DNA of 61,890 nucleotides from assembly GCA_938008435.1 (NCBI GenBank), contig CALLKK010000020.1, positions 1 through 61,890 of the forward strand. Direction: 5' to 3'. Below the pieces are notes generated by a model. That model was not told the DNA's origin and ran no database searches. It saw nothing but the letters and a program-made list of their open reading frames with translations. This document shows positions 23,714-34,500 of this stretch, piece after piece (positions within the stretch are counted from its first letter, which is position 1; each line of letters begins with the position of its first letter). Source of the DNA: an uncultured Steroidobacter sp. (GTDB taxonomy: Bacteria > Pseudomonadota > Gammaproteobacteria > Steroidobacterales > Steroidobacteraceae). A program made the position numbers and the translations under genes.

Positions 23714-26200
23714 CTACCCAGCCGCCGCCGTGCCCTGCGTCGCGCCGGACACCGGGCTTAGCGGCAGATGCTTCTCCACGGCCTGCTGCAAGCGTTCGAA
23801 CAACAGCGGCTTGGTCAGGAAGTCGTCCATGCCGGCATCCAAGCAGCGCTCCATCTCCACCGACATCGCATGCGCTGTCAGCGCGATAACCGGCGTGCGC
23901 GGCCTGTTCCCTTCGAGCGCACGAATGAGCTGCACTGCTTCGAGACCGCCCATTACCGGCATCTGTAGGTCCATGAGCACGAGGTCGTAGCGGCCGCCCT
24001 TGAACTTGGCCACGCCTTCCCTGCCGTTGCTCGCGAGCGTGACCTCGCACCCGAGCCGTTCGAGGAAACGACGCGCGATCTTCTGATTGACCAGGTTGTC
24101 TTCCACCACGAGTACGCGCTTGATCCGATCGGCCGCCGCATCCGTTTGAGCCGCTTCCGCTTGGGAGGACGAATCAACCGCCACGCTTTCGCGCGGACTG
24201 CGTCCGCTGATGCATGCCACCAGATCGCGTGTGCGCACCGGCTTCGATAGGTAACCTGCAAACCCCAAGCCCTCGATGCGCTGTAGCTTTGCATGCCGGT
24301 CGATGGCCGTCAGCAGCACGACTCGCGGCGACGACTCGGCTCCATATGACGCGAGCGCCTCGACCAGTCGCACCGACTCGCGCAATTCGAGCCCCGTGAG
24401 CACGATGCGATACGGCATCTTCGCAGCCGCGGAGTCGGCCATACGCTGCAAGGCCTCCGCCACCGTGCTTGCGTGGCCCACCTCACAGCCCACTCCCTGC
24501 AAGCGCGCCGCCAGCGCTGCTCTCTGCGCTTCGCTCTTGTCGACTACCAGCACGCGCTGCCCCGCACATGCCTTCGCTTCGGGCGACTCCGTGACGATCT
24601 CGCACGGAAGATCGAACCAGAAGCATGATCCTTTGCCCACCTGGCTTTCCACACCGATGCGCCCGCCCATCATCGACACCAGCGCCCGCACGATCGAAAG
24701 CCCGAGGCCCGTCCCGCCGAAGCGGCGCGTCACCGACGAGTCCGCCTGCACGAACGGCTCGAACAGCCGTGCCTGGCACTGCGGATCGATGCCGACACCT
24801 TCGTCCTTGACGCTGAAATGCAGGGTGCGCTCGCCGCTCTGATCCACCGTCGGCTCGACGCCGATCAGAATCTCGCCGCGCTCGGAGAACTTGACCGCAT
24901 TGCCCACGAGGTTGATGAGGCACTGCTTCAGCCGCTGCGGATCGCCGCGCACTTCGGCCGGCGTGTGCGGCGCCACGTGCACGATGAGCTCGAGCCCCTT
25001 CGCGCTGGCCGCCGCCGCCATCATGGTGGCGACATCTTCGAGCACGTCGTGGACACGAAACTCCGTCGACTCGAGCTCCATCTTCCCGGCTTCGATCTTC
25101 GAGAAATCGAGCAAGTCGTTGATGATCGTCAGCAGCGACTGAGCGCTCGAGCGGATCGTCTGCGCATATTCGAGCTGCGTGCGGTCCAGCGGCGTATCGA
25201 GCAAGAGATCGATCATGCCGATGACGCCGTTCAACGGCGTGCGAATCTCGTGGCTCATGTTGGCGAGGAATTGACTCTTCGCACGGTTGGCCGCTTCCGC
25301 CGCCTCGCGCGCCGCAATCAGCTCCTGCTCGCGCTGCTTGTGCTCGGAGATGTCCTCGACCATGCCCTCATAGCCGACGACATTGCCTTCCTCGTCCGTG
25401 ATCACGCGCGCCGTTTCCGAGATCCAGATGATCGCTCCGTCCTTGCGGTACACCTGAGACTCGAAGTTGCTCACCGTACCGGTGCGCTGCACTTCTTCCA
25501 TGAAGCGTTCGCGACGACCCGGCTCGACGTAAAGCTGCGTGCGAATGTCCGAGAGCTTCTCGATGAGCTCCTGCGGCGAGTCGTAACCGTAGATGCGCGC
25601 CAGCGCAGGATTGGCATCCATGTAGCGACCGTCGACGGTCGTACGGAAGATGCCTTCGAGCGCGTTGTCGAACAGCGACTTGTAGCGCCTCTCGGTTTCG
25701 CGCGAGGCGATCTCCGCTTCCTTGCGCTCGGTGACGTCGAAGACGATGCCTTCGAGCGCGAGCAGCGTGCCGTCATCGGCGTAGACGCCGACACCGCGTT
25801 CGGACACCCAGCGCACGGCCCCATCGGCGCGCACGATGCGATATTCGACGACGTAGTTCTTGCGAGCCGCCAACGCCTCGCGCACGGCGCCGTCGACGCG
25901 CTCGCGATCCTCTGGATGCGTGATCTCTTGGTACGAGACAGCGCTGTTGAACAGGAGCTGCTCTGGACGGTAGCCCGTCAACCGCAAGCAGCCTTGACTG
26001 ACGAACTCCATCGTCCATTGGTCGTCGTCACGGCAGCGATACACCATCCCATCGAGATGGCTGAGCAGCGTCTGCAACATGCGCGCCCACTGGTTCGGCG
26101 TGTCTATGTCGATCGATGAAGCGTTCATAAGCCCAAGGAGTACGTGCGGCACGGGGACGTTACCAGCACATACGTCTTGCGCGCGCGATTCGTCTCTCAT
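23714..26200 (-). CDS. Soluble hybrid sensor histidine kinase (PAS-PAS-HisKA-HATPase-REC-REC)
   Basis: 828 residues from ATG 26200; ATG 26128 (804 residues) is an alternative. Two PAS domains (about 40-160 and 165-290) precede the HisKA box NMSHEIRTPLNG (His about 315), an ATPase domain (QCLINLVGNAVKFSERG, DEGVGIDP, GGTGLGLSI), a first receiver and a second receiver. The second keeps the phospho-acceptor (VLMDLQMPVMGG, Asp about 743) and Lys (ALTAHAM...DFLTKP). The first is degenerate: the acceptor position reads IVLTGLEL. There is no transmembrane segment, so it senses a cytoplasmic signal. No HPt domain or response regulator gene is adjacent, so the output partner is elsewhere. Confidence 0.93.
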   Translation of the reverse strand: MRDESRAQDVCAGNVPVPHVLLGLMNASSIDIDTPNQWARMLQTLLSHLDGMVYRCRDDDQWTMEFVSQGCLRLTGYRPEQLLFNSAVSYQEITHPEDRERVDGAVREALAARKNYVVEYRIVRADGAVRWVSERGVGVYADDGTLLALEGIVFDVTERKEAEIASRETERRYKSLFDNALEGIFRTTVDGRYMDANPALARIYGYDSPQELIEKLSDIRTQLYVEPGRRERFMEEVQRTGTVSNFESQVYRKDGAIIWISETARVITDEEGNVVGYEGMVEDISEHKQREQELIAAREAAEAANRAKSQFLANMSHEIRTPLNGVIGMIDLLLDTPLDRTQLEYAQTIRSSAQSLLTIINDLLDFSKIEAGKMELESTEFRVHDVLEDVATMMAAAASAKGLELIVHVAPHTPAEVRGDPQRLKQCLINLVGNAVKFSERGEILIGVEPTVDQSGERTLHFSVKDEGVGIDPQCQARLFEPFVQADSSVTRRFGGTGLGLSIVRALVSMMGGRIGVESQVGKGSCFWFDLPCEIVTESPEAKACAGQRVLVVDKSEAQRAALAARLQGVGCEVGHASTVAEALQRMADSAAAKMPYRIVLTGLELRESVRLVEALASYGAESSPRVVLLTAIDRHAKLQRIEGLGFAGYLSKPVRTRDLVACISGRSPRESVAVDSSSQAEAAQTDAAADRIKRVLVVEDNLVNQKIARRFLERLGCEVTLASNGREGVAKFKGGRYDLVLMDLQMPVMGGLEAVQLIRALEGNRPRTPVIALTAHAMSVEMERCLDAGMDDFLTKPLLFERLQQAVEKHLPLSPVSGATQGTAAAG

Positions 26201-26766
26201 TCCTGAGAGTGAATTTCAGCAGACAACACGATGGAACGAACTTGTCTATCGAATATGCACAACAAGAGTGCGCACGATCTTTTCGCTGCACCAAGAATGG
26301 GCTCTTGCGTTGTTCGCGGCGAATGACATCGCTTCGTGAACGCAGCATGAATATACGACATTGCTCATCGTGATCGCTGCCTCGTTTGCGATGTGCTCGA
26401 TGAGAAAGCGGCGATCGAGCAAAGGTCACCACCACGACTACGATGATGCGAAACGTCATCTCGCGGAACGCATCGTCCGCTTTCGATGCACGCCGTAAAG
26501 ACGCTGCTCAAAGTCCCGACCCACGGACGAATGCAGAAGCAGCCGACGGCAATGCGGCGCGTGCCGTCCGCGAGATCGGAAGGACGCCGGACCGCCCGGA
26601 ACTCGTTCTCGTTTTGAAGCGCTCGCGGCTCTGCCGGCCTTTCGATCGCTCGAGCGTTCATCCGAACCCTGAGCGCTTTATGTACAAAGCGCGAGCCAAT
26701 TCGTTGTTTTCGCCGGAGCGTATTCGCAACACTACGCGGCCACTAAGAACCAACAAGAACTGCTAA
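26201..26766. other. Divergent intergenic region, kinase / two-partner secretion operon
   Basis: 566 bases without a convincing gene; short frames on both strands lack family features and ribosome sites. It must carry promoters for the kinase (minus) and the secretion operon (plus). It appears more AT-rich than the flanking genes. I could not pick out hexamers with confidence. Confidence 0.5.
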
Positions 26767-28512
26767 GTGCGGCCGCTCACGCCTAATAAGAAGAAGCGAG
26801 CGCCCTACTGCCACACGTGGGCGTGTCGTCTCGTGCGACGGGTCAAGTCGTGCGCTGTCAAACTGTGCCTGTTCGGTTTGCTTCCCAGCCTGGCTTGGGC
26901 GCAGCAGGCTCCCTTGGTCACACCAAGAGATCTTCGGCCCGAACAGCCGGACACGCCGCCCGCCGAGCTTCCTACGCCCGCCCCGATCACGGCCCCGGAA
27001 GAGGCCGAATCGGTGTACGTCACCATCGGTGATGTAGACGTCGTCGACGGCTTTCCTGAGCTGCGCGAGGCGACCGATGTCCTCGTCGCACCGCTGCGCG
27101 CCCAGCGCGTTTCCGCAGCGGAGCTTTATCAGCTGGCGGCCGCGATCGAGGAGCTCTACCGGCAGGAAGGCTATCTACTGGTTCGCGTCACGCTCCCGCC
27201 GCAATCGGTCGGCGACGGCGAGACGCTGAAACTGCAAGTCATCGACGGCTTCATCGAGTCGATCGATCTCGACGGCGTACCGGCTCGCGCGCGACGCTCG
27301 GTGCGACGTCATCTCGAGCCTTTGATCGGCCAGCGCAAGCTGCGTGTCGATACCGTCGAACGACTCGTCACGTTGGCGGGACGCGCGCCTGGCGTACGTT
27401 TGCGGAGCGCGCTCGATGCAGGCGACCAACTCGGCGGCGTACGTCTGATCCTCGACGGCGACCATCAACTGTTCAGCTCGGGCTATTCGACGAACAACCG
27501 CCTCTCCGAGGGGCTCGGCAAATGGGATCACACCTTCCGGCTGACCTTCGATCAGCTGCTCGGCCGCGGCGAGCAGCTCTATACCTATTTATCCGGCGGC
27601 TCCGACTTCTTCGATGCGCTGACCTTGAAGGGCGAGCGGCGCATCGTCGGCGGCGGCATCACCCTGCCGATCGGCGCCGATGGATTTTCGCTCAACCTCG
27701 AGTACACGCGCTCGATCACCTCTCCGGAGCCGGTGGCGATCTGGGTCCCGCGACTCGAAAGCCGCTTCGAGCGCTACAGCTTGCGACTTTCTTATCCGCT
27801 GATCCTGAGCCGTCGCCAGGCGCTGACATTAACCACTGCCTTGGAAGCGATGGATCAGCAGGACTCGTTCCCCGACTTCTTCGGCTTCGTGTTGAGCGAA
27901 GATCGCCTGCGGGTGCTGCGCCTCAGCGCGGATTGGACCTTGCCGGTCGCGAACGGCGCGCTCGCGTGGAATACCACGCTGTCCCAAGGCATCGATGCGT
28001 TCGGCGCGCGTGGTGAAGTCGATGTCAGCGAGAGCGGCATCGGTTTCTCGCGGCCTGGCGCCGCACCCAACTTCGTCAAGCTCGATACGACGCTCGTCTA
28101 CGACTTGCCGCTGCCCCGCGGCTTCGGCTCGCGCTTCGTGCTGCGCGGTCAGATTCCGCTCAATGGCGTGATGCCGAGCGCCGAGCTCTTCAGTCTCGAA
28201 GGTGAGCAAGCGCTGTCCAGCTTCCGCGCGGGTGCCCTCGCGAGCGATGCCGGTTGGTCCTTACGCGAAGAAATCGTGCGGCCGGTCGGCATCAGAGAGC
28301 TGCACTTGTCCCCCTTCGTTTACGCGGCCGTCGGTCGACTATCGAGCCGTCAACCGGGCACACCGTATGGCCGCGACAGTCTCGCCTACGGCCTCGGGCT
28401 GCGCGCCTTCTGGCGCTCGTTCGATCTCGCCATGGAGTACGGCCATTACGACGCGCATCCGGGTGGACTTGATGGCGAGCAGTTCTTCGTTCGCGGAGGA
28501 ATGCAGTTTTGA
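26767..28512 (+). CDS. TpsB outer-membrane transporter of a two-partner secretion system (ShlB/FhaC family)
   Basis: 581 residues from a GTG at 26767; a second in-frame GTG at 26833 would give a compact signal (RRVKSCAVKLCLFGLLPSLAWA) and may be the real start. The mature N-terminus is proline-rich, then POTRA-type domains (YVTIGDVDVVDGFPEL, LYRQEGYLLVRVTLPPQ, GETLKLQVIDGFIESIDLDG) and an Omp85-superfamily barrel to residue 581 ending RGGMQF. The stop overlaps the TTG start of the giant exoprotein, and its last codons carry the exoprotein ribosome site, so the partners are translationally coupled. It would secrete the downstream TpsA across the outer membrane. Confidence 0.94.
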   Translation: MRPLTPNKKKRAPYCHTWACRLVRRVKSCAVKLCLFGLLPSLAWAQQAPLVTPRDLRPEQPDTPPAELPTPAPITAPEEAESVYVTIGDVDVVDGFPELREATDVLVAPLRAQRVSAAELYQLAAAIEELYRQEGYLLVRVTLPPQSVGDGETLKLQVIDGFIESIDLDGVPARARRSVRRHLEPLIGQRKLRVDTVERLVTLAGRAPGVRLRSALDAGDQLGGVRLILDGDHQLFSSGYSTNNRLSEGLGKWDHTFRLTFDQLLGRGEQLYTYLSGGSDFFDALTLKGERRIVGGGITLPIGADGFSLNLEYTRSITSPEPVAIWVPRLESRFERYSLRLSYPLILSRRQALTLTTALEAMDQQDSFPDFFGFVLSEDRLRVLRLSADWTLPVANGALAWNTTLSQGIDAFGARGEVDVSESGIGFSRPGAAPNFVKLDTTLVYDLPLPRGFGSRFVLRGQIPLNGVMPSAELFSLEGEQALSSFRAGALASDAGWSLREEIVRPVGIRELHLSPFVYAAVGRLSSRQPGTPYGRDSLAYGLGLRAFWRSFDLAMEYGHYDAHPGGLDGEQFFVRGGMQF

Positions 28513-31500
28513 AGCGCCCGCTCAAACGCAGATCGCAATGCCTGTCGCGCTGGATCAGTCTGCTCGCCGGCGCCTCGCTCGGTCAGCTGGCACACGCTCA
28601 ATCGGTACCGACCGGCGGCGTCGTCACCGCCGGCCAAGCCGCCATCGAGAACACCAGCGATCGGTCGCTCGCGATTCGGCAGCAATCCGATCGCAGCGTG
28701 ATCCGCTGGAACGACTTCAGCATCGCCGAAGGCGCGCGTGTCGATTTCCTGCAGCCGAACCGTAACGCCGCGACGCTCAACATCGTCCAGGGCAGCGATA
28801 TCTCGACGCTCGCCGGCATCCTGTCGGCGAACGGTAGCGTCTATCTCGTCAATCCGAACGGCATCGCGATCACGCCCACCGGACTCATCGACACGCGCGG
28901 TGGTTTCGTCGGCTCGACGCTTCCCATCAGCGAAGAGGACTTCATGTCCGAGCGCCTGCTGTTCAGCGGACGCGGCGGCTCGATCACCAATCACGGCCGC
29001 ATTCGAACCGATGCGGGCGGCGTCGTCGCATTGCTCGGCTCGCGCGTCGAGAATGCTGGCTACATCAGTGCACCGCTCGGCAAAGTGGCCTTGGGTGCCG
29101 GCGAGCGCATGGCGCTCGACCTGAACGGCGACGGCTTCCTCCAATTGCTGCTGCCGACCGAGCTTGCCGAGGGAGCGCTGATCGGCCACAGCGGCAGCAT
29201 CGATGCGCCCGGCGGCACCGTGATGCTGAAGGCGGACACGGTGCGTCAAGCGTGGCGCGACATCGTCCATGTCCCGGGCGAGATTCACGCGAACAGCGTT
29301 CAAGCGCGCGACGGCCGCATCGTTTTCTCGAGCGGTAGCGGCAATGTGCACGTCTCCGGCACGCTCGATGTCTCGGCAGCTCAAGGCGCCGAGCGCGGTG
29401 GCTCGATCGATATCACGGGCGCGAATGTTTCACTGAACGGCGCAATGCTCGATGCGACCGGCCCTAGCGAGGGTGGACGCATTCGCATCGGCGGCGCATT
29501 CCAAGGCGGCAAGCCCGGCAGCACCGACTCGACGCATGCGGCGCGCTTCGGCGCGATTGAAGGTTCGCCTGCCCTTGCCGCTAGCACGACTACGAGCGTC
29601 GATGCAGCAAGCGTCATCGACGTCTCGGCGACCGGCGACGACGGTCGTGGCGGCAGCGTCGTGCTATGGAGCGATACGAACACGCGCATGGACGGCACGC
29701 TGCGCGCCACCGGTGCGGCAAGCGGCGGCGCAGTGGAGATTTCCTCGGCCGAGCAAGTTCAGTCGCTCGCGTTGGATCGGCTCGAGCTCAGTCGAGACGG
29801 CTTGCTCTTGATCGATCCGAAGAACATCTGGATCACCGTCGGAGGGCTCGAACCCTACAGTTGGCTCTACGAGCCCGACCACGACACGGTGCTCGACAGC
29901 GATCAGCTCGTTGGGCTCCTCAGCAGCGGCGTCGACATCAGCCTGGTCGCGAGCAACGATCTCTCCTGGTTCGCGTCGGATGTGCCGCTCGTCCAAGTCT
30001 CGCGCCCCGCGCCGAATATGCCTGCCGGCAATCTCGACTTGATTGCCGGCCGTTCGGTGACCCTGGAGGGCGTGTTCGAAACAGGCGGCGGCACCTGGAA
30101 CATCGTCGCCAACGCACCCGCTGCGCTCGGCGTCATCGACGCGTATCGCGACGAAGGCGCCGCAGAGATCAATGTGTCCTGGGCCGAGTTCATCAACGAC
30201 ACCGGCCCCTTGAGCTTCACGCTCGCCGACGGCGCAGGCAATACGCATCGCTTTGTCGATGGCATCAGCCTCGGAGCCATCGCCAGCAGCCAGCTTACGG
30301 TCAACATTTCTCCCACCGCTCTTAACGAGTGGTGGGTTCCGTGGATCACGGTGACCCAAGACCTCAGGGCTTCCGGCGACCTCACGCTGACCGGCAATCT
30401 TTCGATCAGCGGTTTCGACGTAAGCATCCGCGGCAATCGCGTCACGTGGACGGACGAGCTCACCGCGGGACTGCGCGGCGAAGGCCTACTTCGCTTCTAC
30501 GAGAACAATGTACTGACCCGCTACGGGCGAGTCGTGGGCTCCGATATCGTGCGCATGGAGCTCGGCGGCGGCAGCTTCACGCGCGTCTATGGCGATTCGG
30601 CATCGACGAGCGTCCAGACGGCTCCTGCCATTCGTGTGAGCGAGCACTCGCCCGTCGAAAGTCCAGACGATCTATCCACGCTGTTGAAGCCGGGCTCGTT
30701 GACCGTGACCGGCGACCCGGGCGCCATGGCGTCCGTCGGGAATTACACCGTCACGGTGGCCGCGACCGATGACTTCGAGATCGATTGGGAAAATGCCACG
30801 AGCGGCTACTTCTTCAATCTCTCGCCCGCGACCACGTCGCTTGCGATCACGCCGCGCACGATCACTGCGACCGTGAGCAACGGTGCCTATACATACGGCT
30901 CGCCGACATCGGTCGTCACGCTGAACAACGTGATGAACGGCGATGCAATCGCGCCCGTTGCGACACTGGACGGCAATGCGAATATCACGCTGCAGTCGCT
31001 GACAGGCGGTTTCGGCTTCGGCCCGCGCGTTGCTGCCGGCTCGCATAGCTTCACCGTCACGGGCATCACGGGCGCCGCGGCCAGCAACTACGTATTCAAT
31101 GCCACCGGCTCGCTGACTGGATCGCTCACGATCTCGCCGCGCTCGATCACCTACGGCGTGGGCAACGGCTCGCAGGTGTACGGCACGCTCGGCAACCTGC
31201 CCTCCGTCGGCTTCACCGGCGTATTGGCCGATGACGTCGTTTTCGGTCAGATCGGACTCCGCCAGGCAGGCTCACCCGTCGGGCACGATGCACGCCTGCG
31301 TGTCGGCAGCTACGAGGCAATTGTCACGAGCCTCACCGGTCCGGACGCCGGCAACTATGTGCTCGCGACGAACGGCCATACGTCGGGTGTCTTCACCGTC
31401 ACGCCGAAACCGCTCAACTGGAGCGTCGGTTCGAGCAGCAGCATCTACGGCACGCTTGCGACGAGCTTCGGTGCGAGCTTGCTCGATGGCGTGTTGCCGA

Positions 31501-34500
31501 ACGACCAAGTGTTCGGCGTCGTCACGTCCGTCACCACGCTCACGGATCGCACGCCGGTCGGCTCCTACGCCACCGCCGTAACTGCGCTGACAGGTGCCGA
31601 TGCCGCGAACTACACGCTGGCATCGAGCGGCAATCAGCATGGCACGCATGTCATTCAACCGAAGCCGCTCAATTGGACGTTCACCGACGTTACCTCGACC
31701 TACGGCGAGCAGCATGGCTTCGGCTTTGCGACCCTGCACGGTGCGCTACCCGGCGATTCGGTTTGGGTAACGGGTCAGGCTGCATTCCGCGATGGCAAGC
31801 AAGTCGAGCTCAACGAACGCACGCCAGCAGGCCAGTACGAGCAGCGCGTTACGGCCGTCAGCAATCCGAACTACACCCTCGCCGACTCCGGCAATCAGGG
31901 CACGATCACGATCAACCCGCGGTCGCTGCTCTATCAGCTGCCCTCGTACACCTATACATACGGCGATACGCCGAGCTCGCTGCCCTACGTCGCCACGTTC
32001 GCGAACCTGATGCCATGGGACGTCAATCGCGTCTTCCCGGGCGAAATCGCGATCGAAAGCGGCGACGCGCTCGGTGCGAAGCTGCCAGTCGGTTCGTACC
32101 GGCTCACGATGAAGAGCCTGCAAGACTCGAGCGGCAACTACGTGCTCGGTGCGGCGCTGAACGTCGGCACGCTCACGGTGACGCCGCGGCCGCTCACATG
32201 GAGCCTCGGTCAAAGCACGTCGGTCTACGGCGCGGAGAGCTTCAATCTTCCGTCGGTCACGTTCGACACGCTTTGGAGCGAGCACCTCACCGGAGAGCTC
32301 ACGTATCAAATCGAGATCTCGGATGCGCAAGGCCGTGCGTTTACGACGCGCAGCCTGCCCGGTCAGTATGTCGCGCGTGTCGTGTCGATCGGCGGATCGG
32401 CCGCCGGCAACTACGTGCTGCAAAGCACAGGCACGCCCGGCGTTCACACTCACGTGCCCCGCCCGGTGTATGTCGATCTGCCGAGCTTGACGGTCACGTA
32501 CGGCGATTCGTTCACGCTGCCGAGCGCAACGCTGTCCGGCGTGCTGCCCGGCGATTACGTCTCTCTCGGTCCGACCGTGATCGCCAACGGGCTCGATCCG
32601 CGCGCGCGCCTCGATGTTGGCACGTACTCCATGCAGGTGAGCTCGCTGCTCGGCATCGACGCCGCGAAGTACCAGATCCAAGGCGGCTTCAGCCAGCTGC
32701 GCATCGAGCCGAGAGTACTCACCGTCAACGATCTGATCTTGCCGCGCTGGAACGGCCGCGCAATTCCGACGAGCGCCGTCTACGGCTCGATGCTCAAAGC
32801 GAGCGACCCGCAGTTCGGCACGGGACGCTGGTTGCGGCTTTCGTTCAAGGACGAACTGAGCGGCGGTAACCTGCTGAGCGGCGATGACTTGCGCACGATC
32901 TTGATCGAGCCCGTCATCGGCGTCTCTTCCGGCGGTGCCTACGTCGTCGGCCAGTACCAGTGGCGGCTCAACGGCCTGCTCGAAGGTGCGGACGCGTACA
33001 ACTACGTCTTCGACTTCGATTCCTCGCAGAGCTTGATCACGCTCAACATCACGCCGCGCCCGATTGAGCTTTGGACCGGCGTGCAGGATCGGGACGGAAA
33101 GTCCGCTTCCCTCATCGTCTACGGAGAAGGTTCCAATTACGACCTTTTCTCCAGGTTCTGGGAAAGCGATTGGCTGCGCGCCGCCGGACGCACGGTGCTG
33201 CCGGGCGACGATGTAAAGCCGTCCGATGCACGTCTCGCCACGCCGAGCGGCGCGCGCGATCACGTTCCGGAACGCCTGAACGTGGGCACGTATCAGACGA
33301 GCCTCGCCGGCGGATTGTCTGGCAGCGACGCCAGCAACTACGTCGTCGACGTCGTCTACAACGATTCCGTCCAAATCGTTCAGCGCCCCGTCACCGTGCA
33401 AGTCGCCGACAGGTCGTGGGAATACGGACCCGCGCGGAGCTTCAACATCACCAACCTCACGACGATGTACGGGCTCTTGCCGGGAGATGAAGTCGTTCCG
33501 TACTTCGACTTCAATGGGCAGAGCACCCTCTCGTTGACCGATTCCGTGTCTTTCGGCGCCAAGACCAGCGTCGGCTCGTTCTACTTGCAGCCGATCGGCA
33601 TCACTGGCGCTGATGCATCGAATTACCGCTTTATCCCCGTGGGCGTGGAAACGAGTCTGCTGCCGTCTCGGCAGGGCACATTCAGCATCCAGCCGCGGCC
33701 AGTCATCTATCGCGCCCCGTTCGGTGCTCGCACCTTCACCTATGGCGATATCGTCGAAGTCACACCGCTTCTCGAAGGCGTGCTCGATGACGACGACGTC
33801 TCGCTCAGTCTCTACGCCAGAGACTTGCGCTACGACTCATTGATCACGCTCTCGCGCCGCCCACTCCTGGATGCGGGAGATTATGCGCTTGCGGGTCTGC
33901 TCTCCGGCGCCAGTGCCGGCAACTATGTGCTGCGCGGTCCCAACGGTCAGCAGGCCAACGCGCTTGCGCATTTCACGATCAATCCGCGCACGCTCAAGAT
34001 CGAGTCGGTGTCGATGCGCTCGAAGTTCGGCCAGATAGGAGCGCCCGAGGTAATCTCGTCGGGACTCCTGCCCGGTCACCAACTCGATCTGTCGTTCACC
34101 TATTGGGATTCGTACGGTATCGAGGTGTCGAACGGCGGCTGGTTGTCCGCCGGCACGTATTCGTTGCGCGCGTCCGTCGACGGCATCGTCGGTTCGAGCT
34201 TGTCCAATTACCGGCTCGACCCGAGCAGCAGACTCGTCGGCACGTGGACGATCGATCCGCTGACGATCGACCTCGGCTTGAGCTCGCAGAGCGTCATCTA
34301 CGGCGAATCTCTGTTCCTCACCGAGCTCGGCGGCGCCTATTCGTATCGATACTACGATCGTGCGACCCGCCGCTACGTCGAGGTGCTGCTCGAGCGGCCC
34401 GAGCTCGAGCTCACCGCCAACGTCGATCGCAATTTCAGGGTCACGACCTCGAGCGCTTCGCGGCGCGACCCCGTGACGTATAGCGTCGACCCGACGGTCG

